Below the pieces are notes generated by a model. It did no database searches and was not told where the DNA came from. It was given only the letters and a program-made list of their open reading frames with translations. The translations under genes were made by a program, and so were the position numbers. Of a stretch of 23,197 bases of DNA, positions 1 through 9,156 are shown piece after piece. Positions within the stretch are counted from its first letter, which is position 1. Each line of letters starts with the position of its first letter. The stretch spans positions 1 through 23,197 of the forward strand of contig NZ_JALFCU010000104.1 in assembly GCF_022771645.1 (NCBI RefSeq), in the 5' to 3' direction. Source of the DNA: Selenomonas sp. (GTDB lineage: Bacteria; Bacillota; Negativicutes; Selenomonadales; Selenomonadaceae).

Positions 1-1
1 A

Positions 2-169
2 GCAGCGACGGCAAAAAGCAAAGCCGAAGGCCTTGCTGAGGCGACCATGAAAATTATTAGAAATCTTTTGAAGAAGAAACAACTTTCCTACAAAGATATC
101 GCCGATAGCACGGATACAACGGTCAACGATGTCATCCGCATTGCGAAAGAATCCCATTTGGCATATTGA
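2..169 (+). CDS. Rpn-type PD-(D/E)XK nuclease/transposase, C-terminal end only (cut by window edge)
   Basis: An open frame enters at the left edge and ends in TGA at 167-169, giving 55 residues. The tail closely matches the tail of the complete Rpn-type gene at 12009-12860: both end in a DVIRIAKESHLAY or EVLRIAKESHLAY motif preceded by a short basic helix and an IA(D/E)(S/D)T segment. A K-A-E-G stretch just before it is typical of the linker in this family. The catalytic part lies outside the window, so activity cannot be judged. A strong hairpin terminator follows 13 bases after the stop. It is the third Rpn-type gene here and, like the other two, lies on the plus strand against the sugar genes. 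Confidence 0.75.
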   Translation, partial: AATAKSKAEGLAEATMKIIRNLLKKKQLSYKDIADSTDTTVNDVIRIAKESHLAY

Positions 170-181
170 GCAGCCGCACGT

Positions 182-209
182 CAGCGCATCCTGATGGATG
201 CGCTGTTTT
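182..209 (+). terminator. Rho-independent terminator after the left-edge Rpn gene
   Basis: A perfect 10-bp stem (CAGCGCATCC at 182-191 pairing with 196-205) with a 4-base TGAT loop is followed by four T at 206-209. The minus-strand reading has no T run after the hairpin, so it serves the plus-strand Rpn gene rather than the glycosyltransferase operon that ends at 223. Confidence 0.8.
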
Positions 210-222
210 CATGTCCGTTGTT

Positions 223-1509
223 TTATCTCAGCGCCTGCTGCAACTCCTTCGTCAGTACGATTACCTTCCGATACCCCGCATGGACGAGCGTGGAGAAAAT
301 CTCCTGCTGCACATCAGGCTTTCGCGGCGTCACTGCGATGATGACGAGATCATGCTCGGGGTCAGCAGGTGATGCGTCGAGCGCGCAGACAGGCACACCG
401 CCGACCTCCGTTTGATTGTCCTTCTCCGATGTCACGAGCAAGCCGTCCACACGGCATCCATTCCGACGAAGGACTTTGAGCAATCCTTTTGCAACCTGGC
501 CGGCGCCGTAAAAGTACACATGCTCCCGGGCTCTGCAAAATGGAAAGAAGCCCTCTCTCAGCAGCAGCATTGTCTGATAGGACGCATACCTTTGCAGCAT
601 CCAAGCCGCCATGCCTTCCCCGAGGTCTTCATGGAACACGCCTTGCTCTTGCGCCGCCTTGAGTTTCGGATAGCCTTTCTCCCAAAACACGGGATACATT
701 CCGAGCGGAATCCTGCTTTCGTTGAACACAAAATTTTGGTACAGCAACTGCGCAGAAAGCCTGCAGAGCTTTCTATGCTCTGGAAGTCGATGATCCTCCA
801 GATGGCGTTGCACGGCGTCATACTCATCAATCACACTAAAAATCTTTCCTGTTGAGTGAACGGACGACGAAGCATTGTCAACGCGGTAGTGCAGATACGC
901 TTCTTTCACCAACAAAAAATTGTCAGCATACGCTTTCGTAAGGAACACGAACGACGTATCTTGATACGACGCGCCTGGTGTTTCATTGAACCAAATGTCG
1001 CGTTCTAAAAGAAACGCACGCCGATACAGACAAGACCAGATAGTCGGGGGCTCTAGCAGAAATTTAGAATCTTCTTTCCGTGGGCAAAACACCTTTCCGT
1101 AATCATGCCCATGCAAAACTTCAGAAAAAGTGTCCGTCCCTTCCTGCACTTCCCAATAGTTTGATTTCACCACATCTGCACGATACCGAGTCGCCGATTC
1201 GTATAGTGCACGAAACATATCCGGATCAGCAAAATCATCGGATTCCACGATGCCGATATACTTGCCACACGCCGCCCGCAGCCCGATGTTCATCGACATG
1301 CCGTAGCCGGAGTTCTCCTTGTGGATGACTCGAAACCTCGCGTCCCGCCCTGCGTATTCATCCAGAATTTCGCTGGATCCGTCGGTCGAGCCATCATCGA
1401 TGCAAACAAACTCGATATGTTCCAGCGTCTGCGCAGCGAGGCTGTCGAGGCATTCTCTCAGATATGTTTTCACATTATAGACAGGCACCAGAACGGATAC
1501 GTCGCACAT
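223..1509 (-). CDS. GT2 family glycosyltransferase with C-terminal Rossmann-like domain
   Basis: A GT-A fold family 2 glycosyltransferase that would move a sugar from a nucleotide donor to the growing glycan in the cytoplasm. The N-terminal 100 residues show SVLVPVYNV, the nucleotide-binding IDDGSTDGS near residues 38-46 and an ESDDF metal site near 89-93. From about residue 330 a second module begins with VYFYGAGQVAKGLL, a glycine-rich nucleotide-binding loop, and continues with strands like those of PglD-type N-terminal domains. I chose ATG at 1509; AAGGAG lies 9 bases upstream, and a GTG at 1512 is equally spaced for the same site. It is the last gene of the minus-strand series and follows the next GT2 gene by 21 bases. 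Donor and acceptor cannot be told from sequence. Confidence 0.88.
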   Translation of the reverse strand: MCDVSVLVPVYNVKTYLRECLDSLAAQTLEHIEFVCIDDGSTDGSSEILDEYAGRDARFRVIHKENSGYGMSMNIGLRAACGKYIGIVESDDFADPDMFRALYESATRYRADVVKSNYWEVQEGTDTFSEVLHGHDYGKVFCPRKEDSKFLLEPPTIWSCLYRRAFLLERDIWFNETPGASYQDTSFVFLTKAYADNFLLVKEAYLHYRVDNASSSVHSTGKIFSVIDEYDAVQRHLEDHRLPEHRKLCRLSAQLLYQNFVFNESRIPLGMYPVFWEKGYPKLKAAQEQGVFHEDLGEGMAAWMLQRYASYQTMLLLREGFFPFCRAREHVYFYGAGQVAKGLLKVLRRNGCRVDGLLVTSEKDNQTEVGGVPVCALDASPADPEHDLVIIAVTPRKPDVQQEIFSTLVHAGYRKVIVLTKELQQALR

Positions 1510-1530
1510 CACCGAATGCTCCTTCCACCA

Positions 1531-2787
1531 TCAAAGCTGTTCCATCATCTTCCAGCCTTCCATGAGATTTGAAAAATTTTTCTTTCTCAAAACCGGAAGC
1601 ACTTCCCCTGTATTCTTCTCATTCATCGCAAGGATGACGGCTGCATCTTTTGCGTCCATCTCCTGCAGGGAAAAGATGCCTTTTCCGAAAAACGTTCCGC
1701 CGCGCGGAGACGATTCGATGGCACCGTGCCATGGGATGCCGAGCTCCTCCAGCCAACGGGCAAAACAGTTCCCGTACCGCCCCGTTCCATAAAGATACAA
1801 ATTTCCTGTGGCTTGCGAGAAGCGGCGGATCTCTTCTTCCATCTGTTTCTTGCGTGACGCATAGTCTCCTGCCGAGACAAGCGCAAACGCATCCCAAGAT
1901 CGACGCAGCTGCGGCGTCCAGAGATTCCCCATATTGGGAAGCCATTTTTGGAAATAGGCCTTTGTCGTCTCGATTTCATCCAGACAGCATTGTTTGCGCA
2001 AGAACGCTCTCCGGATAGAGAGCCCCATATTTACAATGACCTTCAAGATTTCTTCTGCCAATCGTGAATCATACGTTTCTGCATCCGTGAAAATCTCATC
2101 ATAAATCTCGAAATATGCCATCCATCGGGAATCATACGACTGGTGCATCATGCTTGTTGGACGCATGCGATAATGGTAGCCCTGGACAGGAACGTATGCC
2201 ACGTTCCTCATTTTTTTCAACAGACGGTAGTTGATGAACGAATCTTCCCCGTAACCGTGCGGCCAGTCTTGAAGGAGCGCCTTGTCCCGGAACAGCGCAG
2301 AGCGATACACCTTCCCGCAGAGCGACCAGTTAAACCCTTGCGACGCAAACATCCTACGCCCTGCTTCACACGCTGACAGGACGCTCCCCTGCGGCACGAG
2401 ATTCATCACCTGCTGCGTGCCGTTTTCCGTCTCCGTGACATAACCGCCCGTAGCACAATCCACGCTCGCATCCTGACGCATCGCAGCAAGAAGCCGCTCA
2501 AACAGATCGTCATCCACCCAGTCATCGCTGTCCATGAAGGCCAGGTATTCGCCCCTAGCCGCTGCGATGCCTGCCAGCCGTGCGGAGGAAGGCCCGCCGT
2601 TCTGCTTATGAATGACACGTACGCGCGCATCCATCCTTGCATACGCATCGCAGATGGCTACAGAGCCGTCCGTCGAGCCGTCATCGACGAGGATGATCTC
2701 GAGCGGCACGGTCTGCCGCAGGAGCGAGTCTACGCAATCCCGCAAAACATCCGCCACTTGATAGACGGGAACGAGAACGCTGAGCAA
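1531..2787 (-). CDS. GT2 family glycosyltransferase with C-terminal Rossmann-like domain
   Basis: Family 2 glycosyltransferase of 418 residues. It starts MLSVLVPVYQ and shows the donor-binding VDDGSTDGS near residues 34-42 and the metal-binding MDSDDW near 85-90. A C-terminal module from about residue 329 opens with YLYGTGRYGN, a nucleotide-binding loop like those in neighbouring proteins. The start is decided by the ribosome site: AAGGAGGTGG ends a few bases before TTG at 2787, and this gives the usual family N-terminus. The frame stays open upstream, with an ATG at 2832 that overlaps the stop of the preceding truncated gene as ATGA, but no ribosome site is seen there. Sugar specificity is unknown. 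Confidence 0.87.
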   Translation of the reverse strand: MLSVLVPVYQVADVLRDCVDSLLRQTVPLEIILVDDGSTDGSVAICDAYARMDARVRVIHKQNGGPSSARLAGIAAARGEYLAFMDSDDWVDDDLFERLLAAMRQDASVDCATGGYVTETENGTQQVMNLVPQGSVLSACEAGRRMFASQGFNWSLCGKVYRSALFRDKALLQDWPHGYGEDSFINYRLLKKMRNVAYVPVQGYHYRMRPTSMMHQSYDSRWMAYFEIYDEIFTDAETYDSRLAEEILKVIVNMGLSIRRAFLRKQCCLDEIETTKAYFQKWLPNMGNLWTPQLRRSWDAFALVSAGDYASRKKQMEEEIRRFSQATGNLYLYGTGRYGNCFARWLEELGIPWHGAIESSPRGGTFFGKGIFSLQEMDAKDAAVILAMNEKNTGEVLPVLRKKNFSNLMEGWKMMEQL

Positions 2788-2828
2788 TCTGTCTGCCACC
2801 TCCTTCTCACACTTCACTTCATTTGACT

Positions 2829-3320
2829 TCATACCCAGTTTCTTGCAGCCGCGTGCAGAACTGCCCGCAGGATGCGGATGCGCAGGCACGACGACACCTT
2901 CCGCAAAGAACAGCCGCCATTCCCCACGCGCTGTTTTCGCTTTCGCCATGCCCACCGAGGAACGGGCGCTCCGATATAGTCATACCCCATCCGGCAGAAC
3001 TCCATCAGGCGATCTGAAAAGACAAATGCGTCCGGTTGATAAATGAAAAGATACTCATAAGATTGAAATCGCCGATAAAACGCCTCTGACAGCAATAATT
3101 CGCTGTAGTGATTCGTACTTTCAAAATAATAATCAGCAAACCGCTCGACGCCAAAGGCGCCCATCGACAAAAATGGATGAATATCCATCGATTCCGACGT
3201 TACGAGTACGATAGGATATCTACCTAACACCTTCACGCACTGCGTCAAAGAAATTTTTTCATAAGCGACAGGAGAGCGATAGACAGGAATGACTATCACG
3301 ACACGCTTTTCATCTTCCAT
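2829..3320 (-). CDS. Truncated DUF5672 family protein
   Basis: 163 residues starting MEDEKRVVIVIPVYRS, with AAAGGAGGG well placed before ATG at 3320. It aligns along its whole length with the first half of the DUF5672 protein at 3387-4502, sharing EKISL, the YLF(I/V)YQ(P/L)DAFVF segment, GYDY(I/F)GAP and VGNGG(C/L)SLR. The similarity stops shortly after this last motif. The protein ends in an alanine-rich tail where the neighbour continues for about 200 residues with GEDAFFGW and beyond. DUF5672 proteins occur in glycan loci and are thought to be glycosyltransferase-like, but the reaction is not known to me. It is probably a remnant of a tandem duplication and may be inactive. Confidence 0.65.
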   Translation of the reverse strand: MEDEKRVVIVIPVYRSPVAYEKISLTQCVKVLGRYPIVLVTSESMDIHPFLSMGAFGVERFADYYFESTNHYSELLLSEAFYRRFQSYEYLFIYQPDAFVFSDRLMEFCRMGYDYIGAPVPRWAWRKRKQRVGNGGCSLRKVSSCLRIRILRAVLHAAARNWV

Positions 3321-3386
3321 TCTCTATGCCCTCCTTTATTTCTGTTCTGGCTATGCTTCCGCTTGCCCCGGTTGAACGCGAAGCGT

Positions 3387-4502
3387 CTATGTTCTTGCAT
3401 AATATTTCTGCAAAAACCGGTCTTCAAACTCACGTACGGTCAAAAAATCTCGTCCAGGCACACGTCCTATCGCCATGAACTCCTCTTGGATTTCGTTCTC
3501 ATATCTCGTCGATGCGATAAGAAAAAATGCATCTGCGTCAGGGACAGTCATACCCCGACCCAAGACGCCCGCCCATTGGAACTGTGCTCGCTTCAAAAAA
3601 GATTGGACGCGATTGCTGACCTCGCCGCGTCCACGCAGGTATAGCGGTCGATTCATAGGGAAGATGCTTTGGAGCACCGTTTGCATCCGCTGAGGATCCC
3701 CACGTTTCGCAACACGCTGCCGTATCGCCCATGTCTTCATCCGATCCATCCGATCATCCCATGATGTCGTCCATCGGATATGTTGATCTGATGGGTCAAT
3801 CCGATAGCCGCAGCGCTCAATATAGGGCAGCCACGTCCGAAGATCGCGCTGATACCATTTGTGTATCCCAAATGGCAGCGTCTCCTCGCTCAGACGGCAA
3901 AACACATGCTGGACATCGCACTCTAAGGAAAATCGTCTCGCAACGTCGAGCGGTGCTGTCTTGTACCCCAACTCTGACTGCATCCCTGCCCACCCAAAAA
4001 AAGCATCCTCGCCCAATTGATCCGGCAACCAATCGCGTTCAATAATTTTACGGCAAGAACGTAGTAGCGAAATCGTATGCCTTACATGACGCAAGGAAAG
4101 TCCACCATTACCGACAGGATTTCCCGTAGTTTGGCGATCGATTTCTGTCAACGGCCACGGTGCGCCAAAATAATCATATCCAAGCGAACAAAAATATGGC
4201 AGCTCATCGCAGAAAACGAACGCATCCAACTGATAAACCAGCAGATAATCATACGCAGAGAAACGTTCATAGAACCGCGCATCGAGCAGCAATCCGCTAT
4301 ACGTCCCTGTGTTTTCAAAGTAACCGTCATCGAAACGTTCGATTTTATAATTCCCATAAGTGGAAACCTCGGATGCATCGAACGACATTGGGGCGACGAA
4401 GCAAATCGGTTCTTCACGAAAAATGCGAATTGCTTGTTTCAAAGAAATTTTCTCAAGCGAATTCATCGCTTGAAAAACAGGGATAACTATGATTGTTTTC
4501 AT
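3387..4502 (-). CDS. DUF5672 family protein, putative glycosyltransferase, with C-terminal Rossmann-like domain
   Basis: 371 residues from ATG at 4502, supported by GGAG seven bases upstream; the longer reading to 4541 has no ribosome site. The N-terminal 240 residues are the DUF5672 domain: IIVIPVFQA, YLLVYQLDAFVF, GYDYFGAPWP, GNGGLSLR and GEDAFFGW. The pattern of an aspartate-containing strand and a conserved GNGG loop suggests a nucleotide-sugar-dependent transferase, but this is inference. A C-terminal stretch of about 90 residues starts at RPLYLRGRGEVSNRV and resembles the glycine-rich module of the neighbouring glycosyltransferases, in a degenerate form. It lies 58 bases after the phase-variable methyltransferase and just before its own truncated paralogue. 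Confidence 0.75.
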   Translation of the reverse strand: MKTIIVIPVFQAMNSLEKISLKQAIRIFREEPICFVAPMSFDASEVSTYGNYKIERFDDGYFENTGTYSGLLLDARFYERFSAYDYLLVYQLDAFVFCDELPYFCSLGYDYFGAPWPLTEIDRQTTGNPVGNGGLSLRHVRHTISLLRSCRKIIERDWLPDQLGEDAFFGWAGMQSELGYKTAPLDVARRFSLECDVQHVFCRLSEETLPFGIHKWYQRDLRTWLPYIERCGYRIDPSDQHIRWTTSWDDRMDRMKTWAIRQRVAKRGDPQRMQTVLQSIFPMNRPLYLRGRGEVSNRVQSFLKRAQFQWAGVLGRGMTVPDADAFFLIASTRYENEIQEEFMAIGRVPGRDFLTVREFEDRFLQKYYART

Positions 4503-4560
4503 AAAAAAACTCCATGCGTTCTTGTAAAGGCTTCCATCCAATGTTTAGCAGATTATTTCT

Positions 4561-5753
4561 TTATCGCTTCCGCATCCAAAAGCTCCCCGTTCCATAGTTT
4601 TTATACCGTTCGCGCATCTTAATAGCATCTGTGTAATCCAGATGTATCATCATGTCGGAGAAATAGAGCATTTCATAGGCGTCACTCCTTGTCAGAAGCG
4701 CTCGCAATGCATACGCTTCCGTATAAGGACGCCCCTGTCGTACCCACGGTTCCGGATAGGTGAACGGGTAAAAAATATCATGGAAATGAATCCGCACGCC
4801 GCGCCTGAGCCGTGGCAGGATACGGAACAGCTCAAACGGAATGTCTCCGCCTGTCTTAACGACATGCGAAGAATCTATGAAGAGGATATCTCCTGGTTCG
4901 AGCGTTTCAAAGAGTGTGAGATCAACGTTTTGCACCATCGTCCGTTTCAATTCAAACCGCTCATACGGATGCTCAGAGAGTCCGCTCAAGAGGCGTTCAG
5001 GATACGGCTCGATACATGTGATAGCAACCTTCCCACCCGCATATTTCCCACTCGTATCCATCGAAAGCTTCGTACTCCAACCACTGCCGATTTCAATAAT
5101 GCGGCGCGGCATTTCTCTGAGGAGCATGCCATAGAGAACGAGTCCGTCCAACTTATCAAACATGCCGTTATCCGCTTTATAACGCGGAAAACCACACAAA
5201 TCCGCTTCGTATGCCTCGGAAATCTCCCATAGGTTCGAACAAAACACCTGCTGCGCTGTGAGGTTCCAGTCAATCTCTTTTTTAGAGAACGCATCCTCCT
5301 CGCGCATCTGCCTCGCAAACACGAGATCCTGAGACGATGCATACGGCGACTCATAAAAATCAAACGGACGTGCGCTGAGATAAGAGATTTCTTGCTCCTC
5401 ATAATGGATGGGAAGCATATGCATCAGCCATCGAACATCATCCATGCGAGCGATACGCGAATAATAAGGCTGAAGGAACGTGAAAATGTCCTCTCCCCCG
5501 CGTGCTGGCGTCAGAATGCAGACGGCATCATGATCCTCGCTTGAAGGAATATCGGACGAAGGTCTTACCCCCCCCCCGAATTTGATATATCATTTACATT
5601 CTTGTCGTAAATCGCCCGCACAGGAACCCCGACCGCTTCGCAAAAAGAAACAACTCGTTTACCATTTTTCCCGTAGCCATAAACGACAACACCACGCGTC
5701 ATCATGGTAGCAATCAATGAAAAAAACTGGCGGTGCAACTGATACTTTTCCAT
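4561..5753 (-). CDS. Phase-variable class I SAM methyltransferase with N-terminal Rossmann-like domain (frame broken here by poly-G tract)
   Basis: The gene starts at ATG 5753 with AGGA seven bases upstream, and encodes VVVYGYGKNGKRVVSF, a nucleotide-binding loop. At residue 59 it meets ten G (5577-5568) and stops at TAA directly after. One frame over, the coding sequence continues without a stop through 5511-5446 into a Methyltransf_24-like domain: RRIIEIGSGWSTKLS (SAM-binding motif I), CIEPYP, GDILFIDSSHVVKTGGD and HFHDIFYP. The ATG at 5445 has no ribosome site, so it is unlikely to be the natural start. Eight or eleven G would join the halves into a protein of about 396-397 residues that completes the N-terminal module. 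I read this as one phase-variable gene in the OFF state; a methyl group on the glycan is the likely product. Confidence 0.8.
5568..5577 (-). repeat. Poly-G(10) tract, phase-variation switch in the methyltransferase
   Basis: Ten C on the plus strand read as ten G in the coding strand, inside codons 59-62 of the methyltransferase. With ten G the frame ends at TAA right after the tract. With eight or eleven it runs on into the catalytic domain. With nine it meets a TGA after about a dozen codons. Tracts of this length are known to slip during replication. Confidence 0.85.
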
Positions 5754-5785
5754 CGAAATTCCTCAGTCCTCTCTTTATACTGTCA

Positions 5786-6943
5786 TCAACAGATTTCAGT
5801 GATAATGCGCATCGCATTGATGCCATATGTCTCCATCAACATCCTGCGAATCTGTTCTTGCAGACCAGGCGCTTTCACCGCAATCACAACTGCATCGTAT
5901 GCTACGTTTTCCAAATCAGAAATATTCTGCACCGGAAATCCTTCTGCTTGGCATTGCACATAATCTCTGTCTACCCAAAGTACGAGTTTACAATAATGAG
6001 TCCGCCGAATCTGCTCGTAAAACGACCGTCCCACGATACCCGCACCATACAAGATGACACGCGCTCCCCTCTGCACACTGGCAAACGGAAATAAATACTG
6101 CATATCTGCTCCGTATTGCCCATACATGCGACGTCGTTGACCGACAAACGTGATATACATGGACTCCAGTGCCCTTTGAATGATTGGCCACTCTTTATGC
6201 GACGAAAACACCCGCTTCAAACGCGCATAAAACTCGTATACGTCTGAAAAATAGTTTTCATCGCGAACATATATATTTTCACGATATTTTGCTCTGTGAA
6301 AGTAATATGATTTATGAGATACATAGATGTTGCGAACAGTGAGCATCATGGGATAGAAAATCAAGATGTCTTCTCCGTAGGCAATCCGTGTCCCTCCCGT
6401 TTGTTCATATTGTTGCAAAAGCAAATTTCTCCGAAATATCTTATTACAGAGAGAAGGGATCATGCCAAATGTTCCTTTTTCCCAAATTAAATGAGGGAGA
6501 ATTAGCGACGCGATTTGATTGGCGTCATAAAATCCTTCATCCACCTGATCCAGAGAAACCGATGATTCTTCTCCTGGACGATATCCGAGCATACCGGATG
6601 TCACAACGTCGCAACCGTATGATGCTTGCAAACGCATGAGTTCCTCATACATATCCGGCTGGATGAAGTCATCGCTGTCCACAAAGGTCATAAAGTCGCC
6701 TTTGGCATGTTTCACCGCAGCCAGCCGTGCTTCCATACGCCCGCAGTTCGACGAATGGATTACGCGCACACGTGCATCTTGTTTTGCGAATGCGTCGCAA
6801 ATAGCCCCCGACGCATCCGTAGAGCCGTCATCAACTAGTATCACCTCAATCTCCCGATAGTTTTGTGTGAGAATCGATGACACACATTTCTCTAAATAAG
6901 GCTCCGCATTATACACGGGAACGCCCACGCTCAAAAGCTTCAT
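5786..6943 (-). CDS. GT2 family glycosyltransferase with C-terminal Rossmann-like domain
   Basis: Family 2 glycosyltransferase of 385 residues. MKLLSVGVPVYN is followed by the donor site VDDGSTDAS near residues 37-45 and the metal site VDSDDF near 88-93. The middle part resembles the other two GT2 enzymes of the locus. From about residue 294 the protein carries VILYGAGIVGRSFYEQI, a glycine-rich nucleotide-binding loop, then WVDRD and AYDAVVIAV, which fit a PglD-like Rossmann module. ATG at 6943 is chosen because GAGGG lies seven bases upstream; ten bases separate it from the stop of the TylF-like gene. The sugar it transfers is not predictable. Confidence 0.88.
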   Translation of the reverse strand: MKLLSVGVPVYNAEPYLEKCVSSILTQNYREIEVILVDDGSTDASGAICDAFAKQDARVRVIHSSNCGRMEARLAAVKHAKGDFMTFVDSDDFIQPDMYEELMRLQASYGCDVVTSGMLGYRPGEESSVSLDQVDEGFYDANQIASLILPHLIWEKGTFGMIPSLCNKIFRRNLLLQQYEQTGGTRIAYGEDILIFYPMMLTVRNIYVSHKSYYFHRAKYRENIYVRDENYFSDVYEFYARLKRVFSSHKEWPIIQRALESMYITFVGQRRRMYGQYGADMQYLFPFASVQRGARVILYGAGIVGRSFYEQIRRTHYCKLVLWVDRDYVQCQAEGFPVQNISDLENVAYDAVVIAVKAPGLQEQIRRMLMETYGINAMRIITEIC

Positions 6944-6953
6944 ATTATTACCC

Positions 6954-7976
6954 TCACTTAATGATGACAAGCGTCCCGGCGCGATCCGCAAGCGGCACAG
7001 CTTTGAACTTCACACTAAAGTCAGCTTCATACCGTTTGACGGCTGCCTGCACGCCGACAAGATGCGCCTCGTTGTAATCATGCAGGAAAATCATGCCCCC
7101 ATCATTCAGTCTTGGATAGAAGAATTTCAGTCCTTCGTATGTGGAATCCTCTAAGTCAACATCAATCGAAACGAATGCGAAACGCGCCTCTTTTGCTTCT
7201 TCTGTTACAGAGGCCGGAAACAGCCCTTTACACACAATCACATTTTCTGGATGAGATACATTCCCTAAGGCTCGGTCCACCGATGTATCTTTGAGTGCTT
7301 CATAAAACTCTTCACTTGAGCGTCCTAGTGCTGTTTCTTTTTTATTCTCCTCAGGTGAAAAGCTTTGAAATGTATCAAACCAATACATTTTCCTGTCTGG
7401 GAGTTTCTCCATAATAAGTTTCGAAAATCCAGCTTGAAATACACCGAACTCGGCCAAATCGCCAACGATATCATGCTCTAACAATTCTTCTGCTACGAAT
7501 TCAAAGGTACGATAACGGAAATAATCGCTCCTATATTCGACATCATCAAATGGTGAATCGGGAATCAACCGCTTCGTATCTACAATGTCTTTTTGATTGA
7601 CCTTCGTCAGTTGATACGGAGTATAGAGGATTTCCTGATACAATTTTTCTGATATAGAACGAATCCGATTGATGTTTTCAGAAAAAATAGGGCTCCGGAT
7701 ACATTCAGCAAGAGCAATTTTTTCCCACGGAATCCCCATTCGCAAACTCTCGCTATAAAACGGTTCAAAATCCTTTGCAGCAATGACGAGATAATCTGCA
7801 TCCCCCATCATTTCTTTGAGCATCTCCAGCGGTTGAATTTCATATCCTTCGATGGAAGAATGTGCCCTCCCTTTTTCTCGATCAACAACGCCAATGATTT
7901 CACAAGTTTCAAAATACCCACGACGCAAGTATTTTTTTGTCCGTCGTCCAGCAGGCCAAATCACAATTTTTTTCAT
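6954..7976 (-). CDS. TylF/MycF-like O-methyltransferase with N-terminal Rossmann-like domain
   Basis: 340 residues from ATG at 7976, with AAGGGATG just upstream. The first 100 residues (KKIVIWPAGRRTKKYL, IIGVVDR, ADYLVIAA) form a nucleotide-binding-like module. From about residue 145 the protein matches the macrocin O-methyltransferase (TylF) family: the SAM-binding GDLAEFGVFQAG near 172-183, YWFDTFQSF, the acidic metal-binding SIDVDLEDSTYEGL, and GGMIFLHDYN. Members methylate sugar hydroxyls with SAM and a divalent metal. Here the target is probably a hydroxyl on a residue of the surface glycan. The gene sits between the GT32 and a GT2 gene in the same operon. Family assignment is firm; the substrate is inference. 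Confidence 0.85.
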   Translation of the reverse strand: MKKIVIWPAGRRTKKYLRRGYFETCEIIGVVDREKGRAHSSIEGYEIQPLEMLKEMMGDADYLVIAAKDFEPFYSESLRMGIPWEKIALAECIRSPIFSENINRIRSISEKLYQEILYTPYQLTKVNQKDIVDTKRLIPDSPFDDVEYRSDYFRYRTFEFVAEELLEHDIVGDLAEFGVFQAGFSKLIMEKLPDRKMYWFDTFQSFSPEENKKETALGRSSEEFYEALKDTSVDRALGNVSHPENVIVCKGLFPASVTEEAKEARFAFVSIDVDLEDSTYEGLKFFYPRLNDGGMIFLHDYNEAHLVGVQAAVKRYEADFSVKFKAVPLADRAGTLVIIK

Positions 7977-8021
7977 GCTACATCCCTTCACATCCATGAT
8001 GTATGGTACTATTCACAAAAC

Positions 8022-9110
8022 TCAAAATTTCTCCCGGATCGCACGTTCTGTCGCTTCATCCGCAGCGCGCCGTTCTTTATCCGCCCACGACAAACTCGGC
8101 AGATGGAGTGCGTAGCTATTCTGCGTCGTTTCGCGTTTGCCGTTCAGGCAGGCGCCGCATAGGACGTCGGCGGGATAGATGGTCATATCCTCGATGATCT
8201 GATACGTATTGTCCGGGTGGAAGCCGTGGCGCTCCAGTGTGCGCGTCTGGTAGGCCGGGCTTGTTTCGAGGTTGTAGGTGCCATCTGCGCGGCGGAACTC
8301 TGCGGTGAGATACTCATCACGCATCTCGCGAATGATTTCGAGGCCGGGCACGCAGCCAAATCCCGACCCAAGATTCGCGACGCCATTTGATTGCATACAG
8401 CAGAACGCAGGCTGGTAAAGGAGATCATCAATCGGCCGAAGGAGTTCTACATCCGTATCGAGATAGACGCCGCCTACCTGGTACAGCAAATCTATGCGCG
8501 CGTAATCCGGCACGAAACCCATCCGTCCCGATGCATACGCATCCTCCATATATTTGCACTTGTGGATGTCATAATTTTCTTCATTCCACAGGTGGAACTC
8601 GTAGTCCGGACAATAGCGATGCCACGACTCGATGCATTTCTTCTGATCATCCGGAATCTCTTTCGTCCCAAACCAAAAATAATGGATGACCTTCGGGATC
8701 ATCGGCTGCTCCGTGCGACGCATCGGATACCGCTCCCGCGCCCCCTGCTCCCGCATCGCCCACACATCGAACAGCGAATAAAGGCAACAGATATTCGACA
8801 GTCCATACGACTCCAGCTGCTCCGACATTTCCGCAAAATACGTATACGGCGTAATCAAGATGATATCGTCCGACTCGATGGCACGGACACCATCCTCCAC
8901 CGACTGCACCTGCCACGGCCGCCCGCATGCGACAACATCCGTTCCGGCATGTCCATTGTCCATGATGACACGGATGCAATCCGGATTCATTCCGTAGGAA
9001 GCAAATTTCTCCATGGCCCGCTGGAACAACTTGCCCGTTCCGAAAATGACAATGCGATGTGTTTTGGCAAGTTCAAGAAACTCTCCCAATGAAATATCTT
9101 TATATTGCAA
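8022..9110 (-). CDS. GT32 family glycosyltransferase with N-terminal Rossmann-like domain
   Basis: The N-terminal 115 residues form a Rossmann-like module (HRIVIFGTGKLFQRAMEKF, IRVIMDN, DDIILITPYTYF). From about residue 138 a family 32 transferase follows: IPKVIHYFWFG, SWHRYCPDYEFHLWNEENY, FVPDYARIDLLYQVGGVYLDTDVELL with the DxD metal site near 218-220, and a late THNPxSW-like segment ALHLPSLSW. Bacterial GT32 enzymes transfer hexoses to capsular or lipooligosaccharide chains. I chose TTG at 9110 because GGAGGAG ends six bases upstream; the frame could be read from a TTG at 9125, but that codon lies upstream of this ribosome site. The stop of the formyltransferase lies 46 bases upstream. Confidence 0.85.
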   Translation of the reverse strand: MQYKDISLGEFLELAKTHRIVIFGTGKLFQRAMEKFASYGMNPDCIRVIMDNGHAGTDVVACGRPWQVQSVEDGVRAIESDDIILITPYTYFAEMSEQLESYGLSNICCLYSLFDVWAMREQGARERYPMRRTEQPMIPKVIHYFWFGTKEIPDDQKKCIESWHRYCPDYEFHLWNEENYDIHKCKYMEDAYASGRMGFVPDYARIDLLYQVGGVYLDTDVELLRPIDDLLYQPAFCCMQSNGVANLGSGFGCVPGLEIIREMRDEYLTAEFRRADGTYNLETSPAYQTRTLERHGFHPDNTYQIIEDMTIYPADVLCGACLNGKRETTQNSYALHLPSLSWADKERRAADEATERAIREKF

Positions 9111-9156
9111 TGCAATCTCCTCCAAGTTTTAAATTGAGCATTTCCTATGACATACC

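Noticed and set aside
3996..4002. A(7) tract in the DUF5672 gene and T(7) between ribosome site and start at 4503-4509
   Set aside because: Runs of seven A or T are common in AT-richer coding DNA; the frame is intact and nothing points to switching.
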